Of a DNA stretch of 64,000 nucleotides, positions 17,916 to 25,451 are shown piece by piece. A program made the translations under genes and the position numbers. The notes below the pieces were generated by a model that saw only the letters and a program-made list of their open reading frames with translations, was not told the DNA's origin and searched no databases. This DNA comes from Algoriphagus chordae (GTDB lineage Bacteria > Bacteroidota > Bacteroidia > Cytophagales > Cyclobacteriaceae), in NCBI RefSeq assembly GCF_003254055.1, contig NZ_QKZT01000012.1, positions 1 to 64,000 of the forward strand. The letters are read 5' to 3'. Numbering within the stretch: the stretch's first letter is position 1; the number at the start of each line of letters is the position of its first letter.

Positions 17916-17945
17916 TTGTAAAACCCTGTCTCCTCTCTATATTTG
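17916..17945 (+). promoter_or_regulatory. Consensus Bacteroidota promoter
   Basis: TTG at 17916-17918, 19 bp, then TATATTTG at 17938-17945. Box and spacing are ideal for the primary sigma factor of this phylum. The start of transcription is predicted near 17950-17952. Confidence 0.7.
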
Positions 17946-17950
17946 CACAG

Positions 17951-18009
17951 ACAGTACACGCCACGCTACCCACTTGAACAGCGTCCCAAGGCGTGTCTTT
18001 TTCTTTTTA
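17951..18009 (+). ncRNA. Candidate short RNA of about 58 nt
   Basis: The predicted transcript starts right after the -7 box and is almost entirely one hairpin. ACACGCC (17956-17962) pairs with GGCGTGT (17990-17996), and inside it ACGCT (17963-17967) pairs with AGCGT (17980-17984) around a 12-nt loop. A T-rich tail runs to 18009. No reading frame fits. It may be an independent regulatory RNA or a terminated leader of the downstream genes. It resembles no family I can name. Confidence 0.45.
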
Positions 18010-18216
18010 GGGGACTAAAATCAAATAAACTTGCTGTAAAATAAAGGTGACCAGATAGCCTGTATCTAACCTGTCTTACTACTAAGTATACAGTATTTCC
18101 CAGACAGACCCGCTTTCATCAACAAGGGAAAAGGATCTAAAATTTGCATTGGAACTTTGATTCTGCCAGTCCGTTTGTTAGCTTAACAATACAAACATTT
18201 GCACTAACATTTAGCT

Positions 18217-18447
18217 ATGTCAACTGTCGAACTAAAATCCAATATCATCAAGTTGGTGGAAGATATCCAAAATGATGAACTCTTAGAATCCTTATTGGAA
18301 TTTCTTTCCAGAAGAAAGGATTCTGCTTCCGGAGATATGTGGAGCGATCTCACCTCGGCACAAAAACAAGAAGTTCTTGATTCCTATCAGGAATCTGAAG
18401 ACGAGAAAAATCTAGTAGCGAAAGATCAGCTGTTTCGTCTGCTCTAA
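18217..18447 (+). CDS. Antitoxin of a ParE/RelE-type toxin-antitoxin pair
   Basis: A 76-residue acidic protein, mostly helical, of the short addiction-module antitoxin type seen in Bacteroidota. It has an N-terminal helix with L-x-x-x-I-I-K-L-V-E-D-I-Q, then a central W-S-D-L-T-S-A-Q-K-Q-E-V and an acidic tail. The stop overlaps the start of the toxin frame (TAATG), which supports the pairing. The toxin is broken, so this is either an orphan antitoxin that protects against related toxins or a relic. The frame itself is intact. Confidence 0.7.
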   Translation: MSTVELKSNIIKLVEDIQNDELLESLLEFLSRRKDSASGDMWSDLTSAQKQEVLDSYQESEDEKNLVAKDQLFRLL

Positions 18448-18732
18448 TGAAGGTAGTAGTATCCAAGACTGCCCTTAAAAACTTCCATCAAAATGTAGAT
18501 TACCTAGTGGAAACTTGGGGAGCAAGTGTAGGGATCCAATTTGAGAAGCGTACTAAAATTAGACTTATTAGCTGATTTCCCTGAAATAGGCATAACTGTG
18601 GATCCGGAAAAGAAAATCCGTGCATTCCAACTCACCAAGCAAAACAGAATTTATTACCGTATCATGAAGGATAGGGTTGTAATACTTACCTTTTTTGATG
18701 TTCGCCAAAATCCGGATATGTTGAATTACTGA
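18447..18732 (+). pseudogene. Frameshifted ParE/RelE-family toxin
   Basis: Frame 0 starts with ATG at 18447 (M-K-V-V-V-S-K-T-A-L) and stops at 18573-18575 after about 42 residues. The rest of the toxin continues in the +1 frame up to 18732. That part carries the P-E-I-G, R-A-F-Q-L, R-I-Y-Y-R-I and V-V-I-L-T-F-F-D-V-R-Q-N-P core of ParE/RelE toxins. The +1 frame is closed by a stop at 18529, so the shift lies between 18532 and 18575, near K-R-T/S-V-L-K. Joined, the two parts give a normal toxin of about 95 residues. No known slippery site is present. Confidence 0.75.
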
Positions 18733-18878
18733 TTAGATTGTAAATCGATTAAGCCATCTTTGCCAGTCATAGTAGGAATATAAATTTCCGGCACTGGCAT
18801 GAGAACTTTTCCGGCATTTGGTTCTTGTCAACTAAATCCACATCTTAGCAGTAACAGAACCTGAGTAACATACCATAA

Positions 18879-18904
18879 GACCTGCTCTCGGGTCATTTTT
18901 TTTT
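18879..18904 (+). promoter_or_regulatory. Terminator-like hairpin just before hsdR
   Basis: GACC (18879-18882) and GGTC (18891-18894) form a short stem followed by A and nine T, ending eight bases before the hsdR ATG. It would either end transcripts arriving from the toxin-antitoxin region or act as an attenuator in the hsdR leader. The stem is weak. Confidence 0.4.
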
Positions 18905-18912
18905 ACCAGTTC

Positions 18913-21786
18913 ATGACGATACAACCCGAGCAGGCATTAGAAAATAACTTGATCCTACAGCTTCAGGCTTTGGGATACAAGTCAGTTATCATCAAAGACG
19001 AAGAAGCCTTACTTCACAACCTCAAGTCCCAACTGGAAATCCACAATAAGGTGAAACTAAGTGAGGATGACTTTAGACAGATCCTTAATTTCATCAACAA
19101 GGGAAACGTTTTCGAACGAGCCAAGATCCTTCGAGATCGAGTGCCATATGTGGATGAAACTGGAGAGCACCGCACCATAGAACTGGTTAATCAGATACAC
19201 TGGTGTCAAAATCAGTTTCAGGTGACCCAGCAGATCTCCGTCGAAGGGAAATATAAGAACCGATACGACGTCACGATCTTGATCAATGGACTTCCACTGG
19301 TACAGATAGAATTGAAGCGAAGAGGGCTTGAACTCAAAGAAGCTTTCAAGCAGACAGATCGCTATACGATCCATTCCTATGGAGCTGGGCAAGGGCTATT
19401 CCAGTTCATCCACATCTTCGTGATCAGCAATGGAGTCAACACGAAGTACTATGCAAATGCACCTCTGAAAGACAGATCTTTCAAACAGACTTTCTATTGG
19501 TCAGACATTAAAAATAAGTTGATCACACAGCTATCAGAGTTCTCCGACATTTTCTTGGAACCCTGCCACATTTCCAAAATGATCACGAAGTATGTCGTGC
19601 TGAATGAAACTCAGAAGACATTAATGGTTCTCCGCCCCTATCAGTTTTATGCGGTCGAGGCAATCATCGAGCGGGTGAAAACTACTCCGAAATATGGCTA
19701 CATCTGGCATACTACGGGCTCGGGCAAGACATTAACTTCCTTCAAAACAGCTCAGATTCTTACCAACCTGCCACAGGTTCACAAAGTCGTCTTTGTAGTA
19801 GATAGAAAAGACCTGGATTACCAGACCACCAAGGAATTCAACTCCTTTTCTAAGGGAAGCATAGACGGTACCAATAACACCAACACCCTAGTAAAGCAGC
19901 TCGCTGGTGACAACAAATTGATCGTCACTACCATACAGAAGCTGAATACGGCCATCACCAAGACTAGGCACCTAAAGCAATTGGAGAAGCTCCGGGACAA
20001 ACGGATCGTTTTCATTTTTGACGAATGTCATAGAAGCCAGTTTGGAAAGACCCACTCAGACATCAAAGAATTCTTCGGGGGTTCTCAGATGTTTGGCTTC
20101 ACAGGGACACCGATCTTTGAAGAGAATGCCGGGACTAATGCCTTTGGCAAGCGGACGACTACGATGCTTTTTGGAGACTGCTTACATAAGTACGTTATCA
20201 CTGATGCTATTCGAGATGAAAACGTATTGAAGTTCTCAGTAGAATACATCAGCACCTTCAAGAAAAAAGAAAATATATTAGACATCAATGTGGAGGCAAT
20301 TGATGAGGAAGAAGTGATGAACGCCCCTCAACGTTTGAATAATGTTACTGACTATATCATCGCTAATCATGGTCGTAAAACTCACAGCCGATCTTTCACC
20401 TCGATTTTCTGTGTATCCAGCGTACCCTCACTAATTGAATACTACAAGCTATTTCACCAGAAAAAAGAAGCTGGAGAGCATCAGCTCAAGATCGCAACCA
20501 TCTTCTCCTATGGTGCAAATGTAGATCTGATTGACAGCGGAGAAGAGTTTGAGCAGGAATGGGAGGAAGAGGAGTTGGGAATGGCTGCAGACACGGGGCG
20601 CGGAATTTATCAGACTCCTGACAAGAAGCACCCACGTGATTACTTGGACGAATTTATGGGCCACTACAACCTGACCAATTCAACAAACTATAACACCAAA
20701 GACAGTCGACTCTTCTACCAATACTACAACGATGTGGCAGATAGGGTGAAGAAAAAGCAGATTGATATACTCTTGGTGGTAAATATGTTCCTTACAGGCT
20801 TTGATAGCAAGTCTTTGAATACGCTTTACGTGGACAAGAACCTGAAATTTCACGGACTGATCCAGGCTTATTCCCGCACCAACCGAATTTTGGACGAGTT
20901 GAAATCCCAAGGCAACATCGTCAGCTTCCGAAACCTGAAGCAGGCTACAGATGACGCGATAACCCTCTTCTCCAATCTCGATGCGAAGGATGAGATCATC
21001 ATGCAGCCTTATGAAGACTACATCGAGAAATTTCAAGAAGCCGTCACCAAGCTGCTTGATATCGTTCCCACAGTGGACAGTGTGAATGAGCTACCAAGCG
21101 AGGTAGAGAAACTGGAATTCATCAAGGCTTTCAGGGAATTGATGCGTCTGAAGAATGTGCTAGGCACTTTCACTGAGTTTGAATTTGATGACTTGGTCAT
21201 GTCTGAGCAGGATTTTGAGGACTACAAGAGTAAGTACCTTGACATCTACGATTCCAGCAAGAAGCCCGGCAAAGAGAAGGTCTCCATCCTGAACGATGTG
21301 GATTTTGAACTGGAGCTAATCCATCGAGATGAAATCAATGTCAGCTACATTTTGAAGCTACTGGCTAACCTTAAGGATGCTGCACCGGAAGATCAGGAGA
21401 AGCAGAAAAAAGCAATTGTGGAGCTGATTGTAGGAGAATCCCAACTTAGAAGCAAACGTGAACAAATCGAGAAATTCATTAATCAGACGCTGCCTATAAT
21501 CAAAGACTCAGAAGACATCCCTGAGGAGTTCCTCAACTTCTGGACTAAGGAGCGGATCGAAGCATTGAAAACTCTAAGTGTGGAAGAAGGACTGAATACA
21601 GAGAAACTGGAACAAGTCATAGGAGACTTCATCTACACAGAGAAAGAGCCTCTTCGGGATGACATCATCGGCATGCTCAATACCCGTCCTGGTCTGAAGG
21701 AACGCAAGACCATAGCCGAACGGGTCAAAGGTAAGATCATGGACTTCGTGGAGACATTTATAAACGGGATTTCAGCAGCGGCATAA
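18913..21786 (+). CDS. hsdR: Type I restriction endonuclease, R subunit
   Basis: A 957-residue motor-nuclease that translocates and cuts unmodified DNA with HsdM and HsdS. The N-terminal HSDR_N nuclease domain has D119 and E133-L-K135 (R-Y-D-V ... Q-I-E-L-K). The SF2 helicase core has Walker A H-T-T-G-S-G-K-T at 266-273, D370-E-C-H373 and F-T-G-T-P at 396-400. The last 250 residues are the helical HsdM/S-binding part. All catalytic residues are present, so restriction should be functional. It is 5.2 kb from hsdS, a separation filled by defence cargo. Expression may need its own promoter because of the hairpins upstream. Confidence 0.96.
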   Translation: MTIQPEQALENNLILQLQALGYKSVIIKDEEALLHNLKSQLEIHNKVKLSEDDFRQILNFINKGNVFERAKILRDRVPYVDETGEHRTIELVNQIHWCQNQFQVTQQISVEGKYKNRYDVTILINGLPLVQIELKRRGLELKEAFKQTDRYTIHSYGAGQGLFQFIHIFVISNGVNTKYYANAPLKDRSFKQTFYWSDIKNKLITQLSEFSDIFLEPCHISKMITKYVVLNETQKTLMVLRPYQFYAVEAIIERVKTTPKYGYIWHTTGSGKTLTSFKTAQILTNLPQVHKVVFVVDRKDLDYQTTKEFNSFSKGSIDGTNNTNTLVKQLAGDNKLIVTTIQKLNTAITKTRHLKQLEKLRDKRIVFIFDECHRSQFGKTHSDIKEFFGGSQMFGFTGTPIFEENAGTNAFGKRTTTMLFGDCLHKYVITDAIRDENVLKFSVEYISTFKKKENILDINVEAIDEEEVMNAPQRLNNVTDYIIANHGRKTHSRSFTSIFCVSSVPSLIEYYKLFHQKKEAGEHQLKIATIFSYGANVDLIDSGEEFEQEWEEEELGMAADTGRGIYQTPDKKHPRDYLDEFMGHYNLTNSTNYNTKDSRLFYQYYNDVADRVKKKQIDILLVVNMFLTGFDSKSLNTLYVDKNLKFHGLIQAYSRTNRILDELKSQGNIVSFRNLKQATDDAITLFSNLDAKDEIIMQPYEDYIEKFQEAVTKLLDIVPTVDSVNELPSEVEKLEFIKAFRELMRLKNVLGTFTEFEFDDLVMSEQDFEDYKSKYLDIYDSSKKPGKEKVSILNDVDFELELIHRDEINVSYILKLLANLKDAAPEDQEKQKKAIVELIVGESQLRSKREQIEKFINQTLPIIKDSEDIPEEFLNFWTKERIEALKTLSVEEGLNTEKLEQVIGDFIYTEKEPLRDDIIGMLNTRPGLKERKTIAERVKGKIMDFVETFINGISAAA

Positions 21787-21904
21787 GCCAGGCACTCGGA
21801 TTTACAACTACACTCATCAGCTCTCTAATTATTTCCTTTTTGACCTATATTCCGAAAACCCAAAAGAATCAATAGAAAACTCCACACCTCCCTAAACCCT
21901 AGAA

Positions 21905-21932
21905 AAAGCCCAACTATCAAAAGTTGGGCTTT
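21905..21932. terminator. Bidirectional terminator at the right end of the defence island
   Basis: Perfect 11-bp arms AAAGCCCAACT (21905-21915) and AGTTGGGCTTT (21922-21932). It lies between the convergent hsdR and sugar-epimerase genes and has A/T runs on both sides. Confidence 0.8.
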
Positions 21933-22022
21933 ATGTACTCGTCAAGATTTATTCCGAGTTAGCATGGATTGAAACCATATTAGTTTGTAACTCACGAGAA
22001 CAAATGACATCTATACGGCTTC

Positions 22023-22874
22023 CTATAAGCCATACTTCTCTCCCATTCCTCTGATCAAGTCATAGCCTTTCTCCGCCATATCCCATGGCTCTGAGAAATT
22101 TCTCCACACACCGATGGAATTGGCAAAAGCAGGATCATTTCTAGTAAAGCCCTCGATAGTCAACCAACCTTTGTACTGAATATCAGCCAAAGCTTTGAAG
22201 GTCTCGTCAAAGTTCACATGACCAGAACCTGGAGTGCCCCGGTCATTTTCAGAAATATGGAAATGGCCCAATTGAGGTGCAATAAACTTAATCGCATCCG
22301 CCAAATTCTTCTCCTCAATATTCGCATGATGCGTATCAAACATCGCCTTCACATTCGGATGATTGACTTTTTTCAACAAATAGGAAAGCTGCTCCATGGT
22401 ATTGCAGAGATAGCATTCGAATCTATTCAACGCCTCTGGAGTCAATAACACACCTGCCTGCTGAGCATAATCACCCATCGCATGCAGGTATTCAGCGGAC
22501 CAGTTATATTCCTCCTCTATAGGTTCTCGTGAGGCAAAGACAGTGAATCCTGAATGATATGGACCACAAAGCACCTGAGCATTCAAATCATGCGCTCTAT
22601 CAATCACCCATTTAAGTTGCTCGCCGGCGGCAGCTCTTACCTTGGCATCTGTAGAGATTGGGTTTTGCTCTGGCCCCATTACAGTTACAGCTGTTACCTC
22701 CAAACCTATATCAGCACAGTGATTTCCAACCAATTTGAAGGATTCTTCTGGCGAACCTCCGATAAAAAACTCTGCTCCATCATATCCGATCTTCTTCAAG
22801 CGATCCAATACAGGCAGCAACTCCTCCGACATCTCGGCTGACCATGCCAGCACATTAAATCCTATTTTGTTCAT
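22023..22874 (-). CDS. Sugar phosphate isomerase/epimerase (D-tagatose/D-allulose 3-epimerase type)
   Basis: A 283-residue TIM-barrel metalloenzyme of the xylose-isomerase-like superfamily. Candidate metal ligands are E147 (L-T-P-E), D180 (M-F-D-T-H-H), H206 (H-F-H) and E241 (T-I-E-G-F), the spacing of ketose 3-epimerases. It probably interconverts ketoses in the cytoplasm. In sister genomes such genes go with ThuA and Gfo/Idh/MocA genes, both of which lie just upstream here, with one foreign nuclease gene interrupting. The exact sugar is unknown. Confidence 0.85.
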   Translation of the reverse strand: MNKIGFNVLAWSAEMSEELLPVLDRLKKIGYDGAEFFIGGSPEESFKLVGNHCADIGLEVTAVTVMGPEQNPISTDAKVRAAAGEQLKWVIDRAHDLNAQVLCGPYHSGFTVFASREPIEEEYNWSAEYLHAMGDYAQQAGVLLTPEALNRFECYLCNTMEQLSYLLKKVNHPNVKAMFDTHHANIEEKNLADAIKFIAPQLGHFHISENDRGTPGSGHVNFDETFKALADIQYKGWLTIEGFTRNDPAFANSIGVWRNFSEPWDMAEKGYDLIRGMGEKYGL

Positions 22875-22923
22875 CTATTTCTCATTCAACTAGTTACTTA
22901 TTTCTTTCAGAACTTCATTATTT

Positions 22924-22950
22924 ATTATTCGACATTCATCATTCGATATT
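22924..22950. repeat. Short imperfect direct repeat of ATTCGAyATT type
   Basis: Two adjacent copies of a motif like ATTCGACATT and ATTCGATATT. I have seen such motifs as dispersed intergenic repeats in Bacteroidota. It marks the left flank of the nuclease gene inserted in the sugar cluster. Confidence 0.35.
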
Positions 22951-22989
22951 AGTAGATAGAAAATTCCCAATTTTGAAAAATTGATCTTA

Positions 22990-24075
22990 CTATACCTCAT
23001 CCACTTGAAACCCTTCACGTCGAGCCAAATCTATAATTTCGGCAATATTATGTTTACCCCACTCCGTCGAAACGACAAATTTCACTCCATCAGTACTTTC
23101 CAAAATTTGATTTTCGGCTGTAAAGTGCCTTTTGTTTGATTTATTCGCATACTTGGTTTGAACATATTCAAATTCGTTAATAACCCCAGTCGAACCTTGA
23201 AATTCCTTTTTAAATGTGTTTTTCAAACTCGAAAAATTAGATGGTTTATTTCTAAAATACTGTCTTACAAACTCAAAAACGAACCTATTTTTAGCAAGTG
23301 GTTCACCATTCCCGTTTAGTATATATTTTGTTGTATCCCTTGAATTAGTGTTTTCAGGTTTTTGACCATTATTACTAGGGGGTTTGGGTTTTGAAACTTG
23401 AAAGCTTTGGTTTGCAGAAATGTTGATTGAAATATCATTCAGAACACTATCAATCAATTCCGCATCATATTCTTTTAAAAAATCTTGCTTTATTAAATCT
23501 AAAACCTTCGATTGATAATCTTGTGATAAAATTTTAAATGTTAATACTTTTTGATCGGCTTTACGATTAATCCTTTTAAGCGAATTTTCAGTGAAAGTAT
23601 TCAACTTGTCAAAAGTGAAATCATCTTTTGAAAAAAGTTCTACAAATTTTTGACCTTTACTATCTCCTTTATCAATTTGAATTGTTTCAAGTAAAACTGG
23701 GTCATCGTGCTGTGCTAGGTCGCCATCATAAAACAGCTGAATTGCTTCTCCAATTAGAATTCCGTATTGAAGTCTCAACTGTCGCATGTAAGAAAACAAC
23801 TGCTGTTGAAAACGGGTTGTCAATGGAATATTTGGTTGCTTAATTTCTATTACAAACAAATTTTTCTTGTTCGACGAATTTATTACAATGTCAGGCATTA
23901 TTCTATTCGTGGCTCCAAATTGGAATGAAGGTCTAATTTGAATATCACCTGTGAATTCTTTCCAATTTAGAACTCTCAATGCTTGAATTACATTTTGCTC
24001 AAATTCACTTTCACTTATTTCTTGCTTTACATTTTCGGATAGCAAAAAGCATATTTCTTCCCATTTTTCATTCAT
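22990..24075 (-). CDS. Stand-alone HsdR_N-like restriction nuclease
   Basis: A 361-residue protein. Residues 20-115 form a PD-(D/E)xK nuclease like the N-terminal domain of type I R proteins, with P61-D62 and E77-I-K79 (F-V-I-E-I-K-Q-P). A long linker with Q/N/P-rich sequence (220-250) follows. The C-terminal domain has R-F-V-F-E-F-V-R-Q-Y, then S-N-K-R-H-F and finally V-V-S-T-E-W-G-K-H-N-I-A-E, a module found at the ends of several restriction-like proteins. There is no helicase or methylase partner. The gene is visibly AT-rich and sits between sugar genes on the same strand, consistent with insertion by transfer. The substrate is unknown. Confidence 0.7.
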   Translation of the reverse strand: MNEKWEEICFLLSENVKQEISESEFEQNVIQALRVLNWKEFTGDIQIRPSFQFGATNRIMPDIVINSSNKKNLFVIEIKQPNIPLTTRFQQQLFSYMRQLRLQYGILIGEAIQLFYDGDLAQHDDPVLLETIQIDKGDSKGQKFVELFSKDDFTFDKLNTFTENSLKRINRKADQKVLTFKILSQDYQSKVLDLIKQDFLKEYDAELIDSVLNDISINISANQSFQVSKPKPPSNNGQKPENTNSRDTTKYILNGNGEPLAKNRFVFEFVRQYFRNKPSNFSSLKNTFKKEFQGSTGVINEFEYVQTKYANKSNKRHFTAENQILESTDGVKFVVSTEWGKHNIAEIIDLARREGFQVDEV

Positions 24076-24103
24076 ACTCGATTTTTATAAAAAAAATTAG
24101 AAC

Positions 24104-25126
24104 TTATTTAAAATCGCTCACTTTCATCCCCTTCCTAAAGCTATCAAAGCCAAACATCGTAGGCTCATAGTCTCCTACAATATCTACAGAAAGCTCAGGT
24201 GTAATCACCTCTGGCATGTCCAGCAGCCAAAATGAAGCATTCACAATTAAGCGACGCATATCTTCCGCCTGAAAGTCTATCGAAGAACCTAATGTACTTC
24301 CCAAGACTTTACCTGTTTTGCCACCATCTAGCGAGTAATCTTTTGTCCAAGCGATCGGCATAATTGATTTATCCCACATAAGTGGTGCTTCTGAAGTCAT
24401 TCCAGCAGTAGATTGACCGAAAAGAAGTACGTTGGCTGCTGATGTTAAATTCTTAATAGAGTACACGTCCGTTGGAGCCCAGATATCATCTACGCCTCTT
24501 AGAATCGGGTGATCTGCATCGCGATCCACTCCATCTATCAATGCTCTTGTTCCTTCTGATTTGTGAATACCATGATGCGCTACCCAGGTTTCCCCTACGA
24601 TCTGCTGACCGAAGCCACCTTCCCAACCCGGAACTTTACTATTCCAGGTCCATTTGGCATATGGAGAGCTTTTGTCCTTGATAGAAAATGGATGCGTGGA
24701 AGTACGTAGCGCTATCAAAGGCTTACCTGATTTGAAATAATCCTCCAAATGCTTCATCTGATCCAAAGGAAGATCCCGAAAACGGATCAGCATAATGACT
24801 AAATCTGCATTCTTCAAATGCTCCAAGCCGGGGATGTTATTTTGATAGCTAGGGACAACATTTCCTGTTTCAGGCTCAATCGGAAACAATACAGTGGTAT
24901 TGAAACCATAATGCGTTGACAATATTTTAGCCATCATCGGCATAGATTCCTCAGACCTGTACTCATCGTCTCCGGAGATCAACACAACATTCTTGCCTTT
25001 GCCAGGACCATCTTTGCCTTCAAATTGTAAGAAAGTTTTGCCATTTTGAGCTGAAACATAAGGAATTGCAAGGATTGCTAGCAAGACCAGTAAAAATGTA
25101 GACTTGTTTAGAGATATACTATTCAT
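24104..25126 (-). CDS. Secreted ThuA-like domain protein
   Basis: A 340-residue protein with a Sec signal peptide (about 1-26, ending V-S-A-Q). The ThuA fold, related to class I glutamine amidotransferases, covers most of the rest: V-V-L-I-S-G-D-D-E-Y near 45-55, H-L-K-N-A-D-L-V-I-M, and W-V-A-H-H-G-I-H. ThuA proteins are linked to catabolism of sugars and ketosugars and often sit beside Gfo/Idh/MocA oxidoreductases, as here (divergent, 325 bp away). The reaction is not established. Probably periplasmic. Confidence 0.85.
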   Translation of the reverse strand: MNSISLNKSTFLLVLLAILAIPYVSAQNGKTFLQFEGKDGPGKGKNVVLISGDDEYRSEESMPMMAKILSTHYGFNTTVLFPIEPETGNVVPSYQNNIPGLEHLKNADLVIMLIRFRDLPLDQMKHLEDYFKSGKPLIALRTSTHPFSIKDKSSPYAKWTWNSKVPGWEGGFGQQIVGETWVAHHGIHKSEGTRALIDGVDRDADHPILRGVDDIWAPTDVYSIKNLTSAANVLLFGQSTAGMTSEAPLMWDKSIMPIAWTKDYSLDGGKTGKVLGSTLGSSIDFQAEDMRRLIVNASFWLLDMPEVITPELSVDIVGDYEPTMFGFDSFRKGMKVSDFK

Positions 25127-25451
25127 AGTTATTTATAGAATGAATTGGGAAAATAGTAAAACTTTCAAGGGTTTTCATCCTGATCTTGGATTTCTATTTC
25201 GGTATCGATTCCGTTAATTCTTTCGCCTTCCAACATAAAAATGAAATGACAAGCGCCAAAAAATCCCTACTTTCTGGTCTGAAACACAATTTGAACTTCC
25301 CAAATACCCATAAAACATGAAATCTAGTCGGTCGTATCCGACACAGAGGGGATATCAGGATTGCTCCCGATAATCATCGAAAAAGGATACCATGCTAGAT
25401 TTCTCCCGATACTTATCGGGGGGATGACCAATAAAAAATAACAATAAACAC
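25127..25451. other. Divergent regulatory spacer, ThuA / oxidoreductase
   Basis: 325 bp with no gene. It contains a CCCGATA-ct-TATCGGG palindrome (25404-25419), a half-related copy GCTCCCGATAATCATCG (25364-25380) and a small GTCGG/CCGAC dyad around 25329-25343. These look like dispersed palindromic repeats; they could also serve as operators. Confidence 0.5.
25404..25419. repeat. CCCGATA palindrome
   Basis: Perfect 7-bp arms CCCGATA and TATCGGG around a 2-nt loop, ending 33 bp before the oxidoreductase start. The sequence type is common between genes of Cytophagales. Confidence 0.55.

Larger units (their letters stand above)
17881..18216. other. Spacer with a small-RNA-like unit
   Basis: 336 bp between the Mrr-type gene and the toxin-antitoxin remnant. 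It holds a consensus promoter and a strong hairpin plus T tract at 17916-18009 (listed separately). The remainder, 18010-18216, shows no gene. Confidence 0.6.

Noticed and set aside
18532..18575. Programmed frameshifting in the ParE/RelE-type toxin
   Set aside because: No slippery heptamer, no downstream pseudoknot and a +1 shift; a simple mutation or sequencing error is more likely.
10837..21786. A complete prophage or transposon carrying the R-M locus
   Set aside because: No integrase, transposase, capsid gene, flanking tRNA or terminal inverted repeats seen.
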